A stretch of DNA of 64,000 nucleotides from Aradus depressus (Eukaryota; Arthropoda; Insecta; Hemiptera; Aradidae). Below are positions 49,406 to 61,849 of this stretch, one piece after another. The notes below the pieces were generated by a model. It was given only the letters and a program-made list of their open reading frames with translations. It had not been told where the DNA came from and did no database searches. How positions within the stretch are numbered: position 1 is the first letter of the stretch; every line of letters begins with the position of its first letter. The stretch is from contig OY759217.1 of the NCBI GenBank assembly GCA_963662175.1, positions 53,854,108-53,918,107 on the forward strand. The letters run 5' to 3'. The position numbers and the translations under genes were made by a program.

Positions 49406-51225
49406 ACATTACTGGTGGGGATTCGAACCCCCAACCCTCTGGTCCGTAACGTGAGCATTTTGTAAAGTAAGTTGGTATTATTGGGAAGGATTCGAACCCG
49501 CAACCCTCGGGTTTGTAAAGAGAGCTATTTGTAAACTAAGTTGACATTACTGATCGGGACTCGAACCCGCAACCCTCCGGGTGGTAACTTGAACTATTTA
49601 TACAGGAAGTCATTATTACTGGTAGGGATTCGAAACCGCATCCCTAGGGTTGGTAAAGTAGGATATTTGTAAAATAAGTTGGTATTACTAGTGGGGATTC
49701 GAACCCGCAACCCTCGGGTTCGTAACGTGAGCTATTTGTAAAATAAGTTGATATTACTGATCGCGACTCGAACCCGCAACTTTCGGGTTGGTAACGCAAG
49801 CTATTTGTAAAATAAGTTGATATTACTGATCGGGACTCGAACCTGCAACCCTCGGGGTGGTAACGTGGGCTATTCGTAAAATAAGTTGATATTACTGGTG
49901 GGGATTCAAACCCGCAACCCTCGGGTGGGTAACGTGGGCTATTCGTAAAATAAGTTGATATTACTGGTGGGGATTCAAACCCGCAACCTTTGGGTTCGTA
50001 ACGTGAGCATTTTGTAAAGTAAGTTGGTATTATTGGTAGGGATTCAAACCCACAATCCTCGGGTTGGTAAAGAGAGCTATTTGTAAAATAAGTTGACATT
50101 ACTGATCGGGACTCGGACCCGCAACCCTCGGGGTGGTAACGTGAACTATTTATATAGGAAGTCGTTATTACTGATAGGGATTCGAAACCGCAACCCTCGG
50201 GTAGGTATCGTGGGCTATTCGTAAAATAAGTTGATATTACTGGTGGGGATTCAAACCCGCAACCCTCGGGTTGGTAACGTGGGCTATTTATAAAGTAAGT
50301 TGATATTAGTGGTGGGGATTCGAACCGCAACCTTCGTGTTCGTGACGTGAGCTACTTGTAAAGTAAGTTGATATTACTGGTGGGGATTAAAACCCCCAAC
50401 CCTCGAATTCGTAACGTAAGCTATTTGTAAAATAAGTTTATATTACTGATCGGGACTCGAACCCGCAACTTCCGGGATGGTAACGCGAGCTATTTGTAAA
50501 ATAAGTTGATATTACTGATCGGGAGTCGAACCCGCAACCCTCGGGGTGGTAACTTGAGCTTTTTGTAAAATAGGTTGATATTACTGATCGGGAGTCGAAC
50601 CCGCAACCCTCGGGGTGGTAACTTGAGCTTTTTGTAAAATAGGTTGATATTACTCGTCGGGATTCGAACCCGGAACCCTCGGGTTGGAAACGGGAGCTAT
50701 TTATATAGTAAGTTGATATTACTGGTGGGGATTCGAACCCGGAGCCCTCGGGTTGGATACGGGAGCTATTTATATAGTAAGTAACGTGAGCTATTTGTAA
50801 AATAAGTTGATATTACTGATCGGTACTCGAACCTGCAACCCTCGGGTTGGTAACGCGAGCTATTAGTGAAATAAGTTGATGTTGCTGGTGGGGATCAGAA
50901 CCCAACAATTTCGGGTTGGTAACGTGAGCTATTTGTAAAATAAGTTGATGATATTACTGATCGGGACTCGAACCCGCAACCCTCGGGTTGGTATTGTGAG
51001 CTATTTGTAAAATAAGTTGATATTACTGATCGGGATTCGAACCCGCAACCCTTGGGTTCGTAACGTGAGCATTTTGTAAAATAAGTTGATATTACTCGGG
51101 GGGATTCGAACCCGCAACCCTCGGGTTGGTAACGTTGGCTATTAGCAAAGAATGTTGATATTACTGGTGCGGATTCGAACCCGCAACCCTCAGGTTGGTA
51201 ACGTGGGAATTTGTAACTGTCACTA
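49395..51225 (-). repeat. ~26-copy tandem array with Pol III B box per unit
   Basis: Unit of about 68-69 bp. On the minus strand each reads TAGCTCACGTTACCAACC, CGAGGGTTGCGGG, TTCGAATCCCCACC and GTAATATCAACTTATTTTAC. The GGGTTCGAATCCC block fits the tRNA T-arm/B-box consensus and TAGCTCA resembles the start of an A box about 30 bp upstream, so the unit looks like a shortened tRNA-like sequence. The first unit overlaps the right palindrome arm. Units vary by a few percent to 20 percent. Confidence 0.9.
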
Positions 51226-51605
51226 TTACACTGTATTAACTATCACTGCATAACAACGTTCCACATAATTAAAATGAAATATTTTGAAACTTTGATGACG
51301 TCATCCGGACGTCCGGACACTGAAAAAGGAAGAAGAAAAAAAAAAGTTATTTTTTGCTGACTTTGACCCCTTGTAACTTGGTCAAATATGAACTTTTTTG
51401 TCTACTTTTTTTTTTCATTTTGTTCAGCTCGGAGTTCTCGACACAACTATGTAGAGAAAAATGTTATTTTGCTATTGCATAACATACTTTTGTTGATGCA
51501 AAAAGTGGCATTTAGTGTCACGAGAAAAGTTACACAGCAGTGTCTTTTTCTTTCTTTTTTTTCGGATTTTTTCGGACTTGGCCAGAGACACTGCCGTGTC
51601 TCCTG
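51226..51605. other. Right end of insertion, terminal hairpin
   Basis: AT-rich sequence ending in an inverted pair ACACAGCAGTGTCT (51532-51545) and AGACACTGCCGTGT (51587-51600), 13 of 14 matching. This is the junction with the CR1-like LINE at TCTCCTGATATG. Confidence 0.7.
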
Positions 51606-54440
51606 ATATGTTCTTTCCAGGAGAGGGATTGGTCAAGGATTAATCCAAGGTTTTTTACGTTGGTGCAGTATTCTATCTCTGAGTCATGTAGTTTTAAAGG
51701 AGGTAAGTCAGTGAGAGAGTTGAGTAGTCTGTAGTTTCCTATTACAATAGCTTTGGTTTTGTCAGCGTTCAAGGTCAGTCCATTGTTAGTAGCCCAGTTG
51801 GTGATACCATGTATATCCTCCATCATTTTGTTGTAAGCATCTTGGGCAGAGGAGGGATGGAAGGAGAGATAAATTTGGAAATCATCGGCGTAGAGATGAT
51901 ATTTGGAGTGTTTGAGAGAATTAGGGAGGTCGTTTATGAATATAGAAAAAAGGGTGGGTGAGAGGGACGAGCCTTGAGGGACCCCAGAGTTGAGTGGAAG
52001 AAAGGACGAGAGAGGTAGGTTAGGAACAAGAACCGACTGTGAGCGTCCGGAGAGGAAGGACTGAAGCCAGCAAACAGCACTGGGAGAAAGGTTGGAATTG
52101 TGGAGCTTGGCAAGGAGGATGCTGTGGTCGACGGTGTCGAAGGCTTTAGTGAAGTCGAAGAGTACTAGTAGAGTTAACTGTCTGTTATCTATGGCTAGTT
52201 GGAGGTCGTTAGTAACTTTTAGGAGGGCTGATTGGGTGCTTAGGCCAGGACGGAAGCCAGACTGAAGGGGATCTAGGATCTGGTTGGATTCTAAATAGGA
52301 CGATAGTTGGGATTGGGCTATCCGTTCTAAGGGTTTGGAGAGGTTAGAAAGGGTAGATATAGGGCGGAGATCTTTTGGAGAGGATGGGTTGGTTACCTTT
52401 TTAAGAGGGTGGACGATCGCTGATTTCCAGGCCGTCGGAAAAACGGAGTTCTGCAGGGAGTAGTTGTAGATGTGAAGGAGGACAGGAAGGATAGAGGGGA
52501 GGGCATATTTGATTAATTTCACTGGGATATTGTCTGGGCCATAGGCTTTTGTTTGGGATTTGAGGATACTTCTGAGGAGGTCTTCAGGATATATGTATAT
52601 AGGAAAAAAAGAATGAATTTGGATTGAATATCTGAGTAGGAGAGAAGGGCGTCGGGGGAGGATTTGTATTGGGAGATGAAATGAAAAAATTGTTTAAAGT
52701 AACAGGAGAGAAAGGAATATTAGAGGAGCACTGTTTGGATTTGGTTAAGGATAAATTACGAAGAAGGGACCATTTGGACTTGGGATCAGGAGCTTCAGAC
52801 AGGACCCTGTGGTAATAAATCTTCTTAGCTCTTCTCAGTAGGGACTGAGTTCGGTTGCGTAGAGCTTTGTAGGCCTCATAGTCCGTGGAAAAATGACTAC
52901 GAACCAATTTACGCCTTGCGGAGTCTCTATCCCGCATCAAATCCCTGATTTCAGGCGTTATCCACGGAGCGGGGGGCCGGCGGATCCGAGACTCCTGCAG
53001 GGGTGCGTGCCTATCAAGCACAGTCATGAGGTTTGTCGTCAAGTCCTGGACCATATCGTCGACGGAATGGCTTTTGAATATCGGGCTCCAGTCGATAGCG
53101 TCGAGGTCTTGCTGAAGGGGCTGGGGAGATAATGTAGAAAGGTGTCTCATGGAAAAGGTTTTTGTTTCGAATGGAGGGGACTGGAGATCATAGGAAATGG
53201 AGATAAGGTCATGGGCGGAAAGAAAAGGAACAGGAAATTGGGAGGAGGAAAGTAATTTTTCAGAGGAGTCAATGACATGGATGTCGAGCCAAGTGTGACT
53301 ATGCTGAGTATGATGGGTGGGAGAGTAAGGTACTAAATAAAGATTGAGGGAGTAAAAAAGGTTAAGGAGGTACTTTTTATCATAGGAATCAGTTTGAGTT
53401 GAAATCTCCGGCAAGGATGAGATTGGAGTAAATGGGGAGGTACGCTTGGAGTAGGGATTCAAGGTCGGTGCCAAAGGGAATAGAGGGAGGTCTGTAGACT
53501 ACACCATAAAGCAACTTTTCATGGCGAATTGTTACTTCCAGTAACATATACTCGACGTGTGGGAGGGGGGAGTCAGATGAACAATCGAGAACACGGGCGT
53601 TGAGAGAGTCATGTACATAGACCCCCACACCCCCACCAGTCCGACCGGAGCGGTCATTACGAAACAAGGTGTAGCCAGGAAGAGGAAGAGCGGAGTTAGG
53701 GATGAGAGGGGTGAGCCAGGTCTCGGAGATTCCAATCAGGTGATAGGTATGGGATTGGAAAAAGTCTGAGAACTCGTCAAAATGAGGGAAGAGGGACTGG
53801 GCGTTAACATGACAACTGGTTAATATATTATAGGACATGGTGAAGAGAGGAGGGAGGTAATATATAGGGCAGGTGAGGGGTTAGAGGAGAAGACGGCTCG
53901 GTCCTATGTATCGAAAAGGAGATCCCATGAGTGATAATACCAAACTGATTAATAATTGATAGGAAAAGAGAACAAGCAAGTAAAATGAAAAAATGGAATG
54001 TATGCAAAGTTAAATTATATACAAGAATAGTGTTTACAATTCTGCAAGCATGGTGATAAAAAATGAAAAATGAACATTTACATAAATAACATAAACAAAA
54101 ATAAATAAATACTAGCTTAGTGAGGAACAATAATAAGAAGGAAAGGCCTGGTTTGATAATAAAGAGAAACATGTGAACGAAAATAAACTGAAGAGTACAA
54201 TCGAAAACAAAAATACACAATAAAAAGAAATCCGAAAAACACGAAACGGACGAGAAGAGAGGTGAAGAGCCGGAGAGAAACCGAAGGATGTTGGGGTACA
54301 GATGACCGAAGACAACTGGAGTAAAGATAGAGAAAGAGTTGGCGGAGGAGTGGGGGGACCGGGGGAGACCTGATTGTTGTTGTTATGGGAAGTGAACGTC
54401 CAAATCCTCAGGTCTAGATATTGGGATAACGGGAGTCCCA

Positions 54441-55370
54441 TTATCCCTCCTGCATAATATCTTCCCCCCAGAAATCCAGACAAATTTGATTTTTTCGTCT
54501 TTTTTTTTTTTTTTGCCTAGCCATATAATAATTTTTTTTGTTGAATTGTGTAAGGTCTTCACTGATATATACACGGTGTGAATCATTATCTTGCCAGCCC
54601 ATATGTCTCGTTGTAAAGTCCCTTTTAACTTTTCTGAGACGAATAATTTCGTCTCTGGTTTCCTGTCGAACAAAACGAACTATTATAGACGAATCTTGGG
54701 TTCCCGGCCGAGGTCTGGTTCTATGGATGTAATCTATATCACCAACATCCAGTCTCAACCCCAGACCCACACCCACATCCTTCATTAGGCCCATCACATT
54801 CTCCCCCGCCCTCGCCGGTATCCCTCGGATTTCGAGCGAGTTTCTCTTACTGTTCTGATCTATCCTATTTATCGAAACCTCCATGTCGGAGATACGTCCC
54901 TTTAATGATATATTTTCAGCCTCTAGGGCAGAAAGTCTCTCGTTTTGCCTATTGAGGCTGGACTCGATGTTGCCCAGCTTATTAGCGGTCTCGGCATCAA
55001 GCTCACTATTATAATTTAGTGCCGCTTTAATTTCCTTGATATCAATATCCACAGTATTTTTTATTACTGCCTTCATGCCTTCAATTTGTTGTGAGAGATT
55101 ATGCACGGCCGCCACTAAAGAAGACAGGACATCGTCTTGCTTACCTTGGGCCCTAGCTGGGCTAGCTGGTCGCTCAGATGTCGGGATCGCTTTTATCTTT
55201 TTTTCGCAGCCGATACAGGTCCAGGGCTTCTTTTGTGACCTCATAAACTCAAGTTCGCAGTCAGAGAAGTTACAGCACTCACCGTGATAGATTGAGGTGC
55301 AGGCACAGCACTGAAGGGATTTTTTATTTTCTCTGTTTACAAAGGAGTTGCATGCGGGGCACGACACCAT
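54441..55370 (-). CDS. CR1-like ORF1 (PHD-type finger, coiled coil, FP25K-like)
   Basis: 309 codons, uninterrupted. Residues 1-55 form a PHD-like finger (CPACNSFVNRENKKSLQCCA, YHGECC, WTCIGCEKK). A coiled coil follows (about 95-175, RQNERLSALEAENISLKGRI) and then a region like baculovirus FP25K and L1 ORF1 (NSLEIRGIPARAGENVMGLM, IDYIHRTRPRP, IVRFVRQETRDEIIR). This layout is typical for ORF1 of CR1-group LINEs, where it binds element RNA. An A-run of 13-17 bases (54501-54517) in the 3' part may vary in length. Confidence 0.85.
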   Translation of the reverse strand: MVSCPACNSFVNRENKKSLQCCACTSIYHGECCNFSDCELEFMRSQKKPWTCIGCEKKIKAIPTSERPASPARAQGKQDDVLSSLVAAVHNLSQQIEGMKAVIKNTVDIDIKEIKAALNYNSELDAETANKLGNIESSLNRQNERLSALEAENISLKGRISDMEVSINRIDQNSKRNSLEIRGIPARAGENVMGLMKDVGVGLGLRLDVGDIDYIHRTRPRPGTQDSSIIVRFVRQETRDEIIRLRKVKRDFTTRHMGWQDNDSHRVYISEDLTQFNKKNYYMARQKKKKRRKNQICLDFWGEDIMQEG

Positions 55371-55576
55371 TTTATAAGGGAGAAGAAATAGAAAAATATG
55401 AAAAATAATAAGAAGGAGAATTCAATTAGATTTGAAATTAGAAAAGTAAATAATACAAACTGAGTAAAAGTATAATAAGACTTATTAAAACAAAAAAAAA
55501 CAAAAAAATTCAATTAGGGGACAAAAATACGAGAGAGGGAACGAGTGAGATGTTTGTAGTACGGCAACTAGGTTGA

Positions 55577-56146
55577 TACACATGTAGTATTTTTAAAGGC
55601 GAAATAGAAAAATACACTATGTGAGATCTCAAAAATTTGAACGGGAGGGGGGAGGGGCTAAGCATAAAAATAATACTGACTCATTAAAGGTAATCGGATT
55701 CTCATGAAATTTCACATGTAGTAGTAGTAACTACGTACTAGCTGTGGTGCCCAGCGTTCCTGGGGCCTGGCGTTGCAAGGTACATACTAGCTGTGGTGTC
55801 CAGCGTTTCTAACTACGTACTAGCTCTGGGGTCCGCCGTTGCAAAGCACATACTAGCTGTAGTCACAAGCGTTCCAAAGTACGCACTGGCTAGGACGTCC
55901 AGTGATGCTAAGTATTCACTAGCTGTGGTTTCCGCCGTTCAATGGCGCGTACTAGCTATGGTGCCCAGGGGTCCTAAAAACTTACGAGATGGAATGTCTG
56001 CCGTTGAAGGACTATAAGCGTTATTCCGTATGGATAATTGAAAATTTTAACATCATGAATGTACTGTTGAAGAATTGAATAGGATTCGAACGAGAGATAT
56101 TAGGAGAAAAGTCAAAGTTCCCCGGGCAACGCCGGGTATTACTGCT
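55577..56146 (+). mobile_element. Helitron 3' part, first copy
   Basis: Resumes the Helitron after the LINE (ACATGTAGTATTTTTAAAGG). Contains a minisatellite with TACTAGCTGTGGTGCCCAGC-type units, and ends in the hairpin CCCGGGCAACGCCGGG (56121-56136) plus TATTACTGCT, the usual Helitron 3' structure; the final CTAG is altered to CTGT here. Confidence 0.7.
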
Positions 56147-56149
56147 GTG

Positions 56150-56600
56150 AACGTGAAAATAGTGAACGTGAGGGGGGGATTGTGGGGGTAGGCCTAAATA
56201 TAAAGATAGTGCTGTCATTAACGGATGATCGGATAGTCATGGAATTTGACATGTAGTATTCTTAAAGGCCAAATTGACAAATACGCTACGTGATATCTCA
56301 AAATTTTGAACGGGAGGGGGGGTTGTGGGGGTAGGCCTACATAATATATAGTTTCCTAAGCATGTATTATCTAGGAGGTCCACCGTTGCACGGTAAATAA
56401 TATTTATCACCAGGGGTCTTAAGCACAAAATACCTAGGGCATCCGCTGTTGCAAGGCACATGCTAGCTGCGGTGCCCAGCATTCCTAACTACATACATAC
56501 TATCTGTGTTGCCCAGCGTTCCTAAGAACTTATTAATACATGGTTGCACGGAGTTGCCAGGCGCATACTATCTAAGGAGTCCGGCGTTCTTAGGCAGCAT
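56150..56600 (+). repeat. Helitron-family repeat segment, copy 1
   Basis: GGTAGGCCTAAATATAAAGA, ATTAACGGATGATCGGATAG and AATTTTGAACGGGAGGGGGG, then GTGCCCAGCATTCC-type minisatellite. Repeated at 62510-62955. Confidence 0.7.
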
Positions 56601-58985
56601 CCAGAAACGAAGATGGTCAACCAAAGAAAGATTCAGATGTATCGGGAAAGTCCAATCCGAAGGACGACGTGCTCAAATTTATTTTTATCTTCCCGATTAA
56701 AACATCTGAGCTAAGTGACTTGGCTAGATTTCTAAATGGCGATCCTGAGCTCAATAGACTCCATATGTATGATAAAATTAGTTACCATTTGGATCCAACT
56801 AAAATTATCAAAGAAGAAATGTAGAATATAAGTGGGCTTTGAGGTACCGTTTTGACATATTTTCTGAAAAACAAATTAATACAGCAATGTTGGCAGATAG
56901 GCAGCATCCAGGAACGAAGATGGTCAACCAAAGAAAGATTCAGATGTATCGGGAAAGTCCCATCCGAAGGACGACGTGCTCAAGGTTTTTTCAACCTAAC
57001 TGAAATTTCAGCTACCCAGGTTTAGATACATAACATACGACTCATTATCCAGTACCTGACATACAAAAAGGCCCTCGATCATAGCCTAAAGTCCAATCCG
57101 AAGGACGACGTGCTCAATTTATTTTTAACGTAAATGAAAATTCAACTACTCAGGTTTAGATACATGACATACGATTCATTATCGAGTACCTGACATACGA
57201 AAAGGCTCTCGATCATAGCTTGAAGTCCAATCCGAAGGACGACGTGCTCAAGTTACTTTTAACGTAAATGAAAATTCAACTACTCAGGTTTAGATACATA
57301 ACATACGAATCATTATCGAGTACCTGACATACGAAAAGGCCCTCGATCATAGCTTAAAGCCCAATCCGAAGGACGACGTGCTCAAATTTATTTTTATCTT
57401 CCCGATTAAAACATCTGAGCTAAGTGACTTGGCTAGATTTCTAAATGGCGATCCTGAGCTCGGTAGACTCCATTCTTCAAATTCCTAGCTTTTAAACGGT
57501 TTTTAGATTTAATATTTGTTAAAACTGATATATAACTACCGTGATATCTGAATCCTACAGAAAAATCTAAATAAAAATGTTTTTCGAAAAAAGTCCGGCT
57601 AAATACCATTCTTCAAATTTCTCGCTTTTTAACGGTTTATAGGCTTAATATTAGTTAAAACTGATGCACAGATTCAGATATATCGGGAAAGTCCCATCCG
57701 AAGGACGACGTGCTCAAGGTTTTTTCAACCTAAGTGAAATTTCAGCTACCCAGGTTTAGATACATAACATACGACTCAGTATCCAGTACCTGACATACAA
57801 GAAGGCCCTCGATCATAGCCTAAAGTCCAATCCGAAGGACGACGTGCTCAAGTTATTTTTAATGTAAATGAAATTTCAACTACCCAGGTTTAGATACATA
57901 ACATACGACTCATTATCGAGTACCTGACATACGAAAAGGCACTCGATCATAGCTTAAAGCCCAATCCGAAGGACGACGTGCTCAAATTTATTTTTATCTT
58001 CCCGATTAAAACATCTGAGCTAAGTGACTTGGCTAGATTTCTAAATGGCGATCCTGAGCTCAATAGACTCCATATGTATGATAAAATAAGTTACCGTTTG
58101 GTTCAAACTAAAATTATCAAGGAAGAAAAGTGGAATATAAGTGGGCTTTGAGGTACCGTTTTGACATATTTTCTGAAAAACAAATTAATACAGCTATGTT
58201 GGCAGATAGGCAGCATCCAGGAACGAAGATGGTCAACCAAAGAAAGATTCAGATGTATCGGGAAAGTCCCATCCGAAGGACGACGTGCTCAAGTAATTTT
58301 CAACCTAAATAAAATGTCACCTACTCAGGTTTAGATTCATAACATACGACTCATTATCGAGTACCTGACATACGAAAAAGCCCTCGATCATAGCTTAAAG
58401 TCCAATCCGAAGGACGACGTGCTCAAATTTATTTTTATCTTCCCGATTAAAACATCTGAGCTAAGTGACTTGGCTAGATTTCTAATTGGCGATCCTGAGC
58501 TCGGTAGACTCCATTCTTCAAACTTCTAGCCTTTAAAAGGTTTTTAGATTTAATATTTGTTAAAACTGATGAACAACCGGGATATCGGAAACCTACACAA
58601 AAATCGAAATAAAAATGTTTTTCGAAAAAAGTCGGGCTAAATACCATTCTTCAATGTTCCTGCTTTTTAACGGTTTATAGATTTAAAATTTGTTAAAACT
58701 GATCCAAAGATTCAGATATATCGGGAATGTCCCATCCTTAGGACGACGTGCTCAAGGTTTTTTGAACCTATGTGAAATTTTAGCTACCTAGGTTCAGTTA
58801 CATAACATACGACTCATTATCGAGCACCTGACATACAAATAGGCCCTCGATCATGCCTAAAGTCCAATCCGAAGGACGACGTGCTCAAATCATTTTTGTC
58901 TTCTCGATTAAAACATATGACCTAAGTGCCTTGGCTAGATTTCTAAGTGGCGATCCTGAGCTGTATGATAAAATAAGTTACCGTT
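56600..58985 (+). repeat. SINE-derived tandem array
   Basis: The block CCGAAGGACGACGTGCTCAA occurs about every 130-150 bp (near 56652, 56964, 57097, 57234, 57366, 57696, 57833, 57965, 58272, 58412, 58868), with TTCCCGATTAAAACATCTGA and GGCGATCCTGAGCTCGGTAG. These correspond to the body and decayed tRNA head of the SINE at 41707, with GAGTACCTGACATAC. Other blocks: TTCTGAAAAACAAATTAATA and GGCAGCATCCAGGAACGAAG. Confidence 0.75.
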
Positions 58986-59035
58986 TGGTTCCAACTAAAA
59001 TTATCAAGGAAGAAATGTGGAATATAAGTGGGCTT

Positions 59036-59750
59036 TGAGGTACATTCCAGACATTCCATCTCGTAAGTTTTTAGGACCCCTGGGCACCATAGCTAGTACG
59101 CGCCATTGAACGGCGGAAACCGCAGCTAGTGAATACTTAGCATCACTGGACGTCCTAGCCATTGCGTACTTAGGAACGCTAGTGACTACAGCTAGTATGT
59201 GCTTTGCAACGGCGGACCCCAGAGCTAGTACGTAGTTAGAAACGCTGGGCACCACAGCTAGTATGTACCTTGCAACGGCAGGCCCCAGGAACGCTGGGCA
59301 CCACAGCTAATACGTAGTTACTACTACTACATGTGAAATTCCATGACAATGGGATCATCTATTAATGAGCGATCACTACCTTCATATTTAAACCTACCCT
59401 CACTGGCTTTCAAAATTTTGAGATGTCACATAGTGTATTTTTCTATTTCGCCTTTAAAAATACTACATGTGAAATTCCATGACAATGGGATCATCTATTA
59501 ATGAGCGATCACTACCTACATGTTTAGACCTACCCTCACTGGCTTTCAAAATTTTGAGATGTCACATAGCATATTTTTCAATTTGCCTTCTAAGAATACT
59601 ACATATGAAATTCCATGACGATCCGATCATCCGTTAATGACAGCACTATCTTTATATTTAGGCCTACCCCCACAACCTCCCCTCCCGTTCAAAATGTTGA
59701 AATGTCACTTAGTTTATTTTTCAATGTGGCTTTTAAGAAAAGATATATAG
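59036..59750 (-). repeat. Inverted copy of Helitron segment
   Basis: 59041-59460 is the inverse of about 55577-56010 (ACATTCCATCTCGTAAGTTT to ATTTTTCTATTTCGCC). Further inverse copies of the ACATGTGAAATTCCATGACA module follow to about 59750. Confidence 0.8.
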
Positions 59751-60780
59751 TTTTTATTTTATAAATTACGTGCAATTTATTATCTATAGTCTATCTTTCG
59801 TAAGATATATAGTTTTTTAGAGATAATTGAAAAATCGCTTTCCCCTCCGGAGTATTCTGGAGCTCGACAGCACACAGGGGAGTGGGGCCACCCGAAGGAA
59901 AGGTTTTACGTGAAGCGTTCCATCACTTGTCAACTGCATGGATGATGATTAGAGGGAAGTGGGGGGAGGGATAAGAAAGGAATGAATAATATTATTATGA
60001 GAATAATAATTATTGAGTAGTGCGCAATTTCTCGTGAAGGCGGTTAGGGCGGTTCGATTTTCGACCACGGCAAAAATCTAATTAAAAAAAAATCTTCATA
60101 AAATTAAGTTGAAAAAAATAGTACCTATTGTTAACAACCGTTCAAAAAGTTACTGCTATATATTGTATATTGCAAAAATAAAAAATATGCATATTTTACA
60201 ACATTATTTTAATAAAAATTCATAATATCATATACATAGACATAAAATAAACTGAAATAACTGAAAAGAATTATTTTTTATTTTTTTTAACATTGTTGCA
60301 CCACACCAAAAAATTTAAAAAAATTAGGGAATATATTCATATAAAAAACGCATATTCTGTGAAAATTTGGTGAGTGTCACTCAAAAATAACATGCAAAAA
60401 ATCCATTTTGAATTTTTCAAAATTCGATGAAAAATAGAATTTAAATCGGAAGATAATAAAAAAATACTATAGAGGTGTATTTGAAGCATAAAAACTCTGA
60501 AAAAAAATCGACAGTTGCATACTCGCAACAACCGGAAAGAAAAAAAAAAAAATTAAAATTGCATTTTTATTTTTTTTCTCATCGAATAATGGGAGTTGGG
60601 AGCTGAAATTTTCAGAAATTTTTTTTTTTTACATGTGCAAACTGTCGGTCAATCGCCCATTCGAAAATCGTTGGGGGCAATTTTCGCACTCTTATCCGGC
60701 TAGACCCTTTCCTAGCATCCTTAAACGTTCAGCTCAAACATAGGGTAGTGACATCACCCAACACTCCTGCCAACTTCCTA
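59751..60780. other. AT-rich stretch, no feature recognised
   Basis: Long A and T runs, no conserved frame or repeat terminus seen. Confidence 0.45.
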
Positions 60781-61835
60781 CTACCATCTAACGACTTAAC
60801 AAATATTAAATCTATAAACCGTGAAAAAGCGAGAAATTTGAAGAATGGAGTCTACCGAGCTCAGGACCGCCACTAAGAAATCTAGCTGAGGCACTTAGGT
60901 CAGATGTTTTAATCGGGAAGTTAAAAATAACCTTGAGCACGTCGTCCTTCGGAAGGGACGTTAAGCGATGATCCAGGACTTTTTCGAACGTGAGGTCCTC
61001 GATAATGAGACGTATGTTATGTAAATAAACCTGGGTAGGTGAAATTTCACTTAGGTTGAAAATAACCTTGAGCACGTCGTCCTTCGGATGGGATTTTCCG
61101 GATATATCTGAATCTGTCGTATCAGTTTTAACAATTATTAAGCCTATAAATCGTTAAATAGCGCGAATTTTCAAAAAAACATTTTTATTTCAATTTTAGT
61201 GTAGGATTCAGATATCCCGGTCGTTCTCTGTCAGTTTTAACAAATATTAAATCTATAAACCGTTAAAAAGCGAGAAATTTGAAGAATGGAGTCTACCGAG
61301 CTCAGGATCGCCACTTAAAAATCTAGTTGAGGCACTTGAGTCAGATATTTTAATCGGGAAGTTGAGAATAACTCCACGTCGTCCTTCGGATGGAACTTCA
61401 AGCGATGCTCCAGGGCTTTTTCGAATGTGAGGTACTCGATAATGAGACGTATGTTATGTAAATAAACCTGGGTAGGTGAAATTTGACAGGTTGAAAATAG
61501 CCTTGAGCACGTCGTCCTTCGGATGGGACTTTCCGGATATATCTGAATCTGTCGTATCAGTTTTAACAATTATTAAGCCTATAAACCGTTAATAGCGCGA
61601 AATTTTTTAAAAACATTTTTATTTTGATTTATGTGTAGCATTCAGATCATCCGGCCGTTCTCTATCAGTTTTAACAAATATTAAATCTATAAACCGTTAA
61701 AAAGCGAGAAATTTGAAGAATGGAGTCTACCGAGCTCAGGACCGCCACTTAGAAATTTAGCTGAGGCACTTAGGTCAGATGTTTTAATCGGGAAGTTAAA
61801 AATAACCTTGAGCCCGTCGTCCTTCGGATGTCACA
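60781..61835 (-). repeat. SINE-derived array, inverse orientation
   Basis: The inverse block TTGAGCACGTCGTCCTTCGG recurs near 60942, 61068, 61371, 61507 and 61815, with TTAAATCTATAAACCGTTAA spacers. Same units as 56600-58985. Confidence 0.75.
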
Positions 61836-61849
61836 AGTAGTAACAAGTC

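Larger units (their letters stand above)
47665..53838 (-). pseudogene. CR1-like ORF2 (frameshifted and interrupted)
   Basis: ATG at 53838. Endonuclease: NAQSLFPHFDEFSDFFQ, GISETWLTPLIPNSALPLPG, GGVGVYVHDS, LILAGDFNS, then a frameshift near 53420. RT: KDLRPISTLSNLSKPLERIA, LQSGFRPGLSTQSALLKVTN, VLFDFTKAFDTVDHSIL, NSGVPQGSSLSPTLFSIF and the catalytic HLYADDFQIYLS, after a second shift near 52560. The insertion at 48240-51605 cuts it after SWKEHIRRH; the last part VSHISNRSFKTLYLLKRLRH to LWNSLPLQIRHAPSLISFKS resumes on the far side. Confidence 0.9.
42713..55575 (-). mobile_element. CR1-like LINE split by later insertions
   Basis: The 5' end is near 55575 and the 3' end at 42713, ending in CATTTCATTTCA-type short repeats as CR1-group LINEs do. 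CACATG flanks both ends (42707-42712 and about 55577-55582). An empty site is visible in the paralogous sequence at 61930 (GGAATTTCACATGTAGTATT). Order: ORF1 55370-54441, ORF2 53838-51606, insertion 48240-51605, ORF2 end 48239-47665, 3' UTR, Jockey insertion, rest of 3' UTR 42980-42713. Confidence 0.8.

Noticed and set aside
49644..50330. Long minus-strand open frame of 228 codons with repeating YFTNSPRYxPEGCGFES
   Set aside because: It is a translation of the 69-bp tandem array, whose unit length is a multiple of three; period and B-box conservation explain it better than a protein.
49398..51200. tRNA genes in the B-box array
   Set aside because: The units are too short, lack an acceptor stem and a full anticodon arm; only the T-arm/B box and part of an A box are present.
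60480..60640. Possible LINE poly(A) tail in A-rich tract
   Set aside because: No coding remnant or target duplication beside it; the whole stretch is AT-rich.
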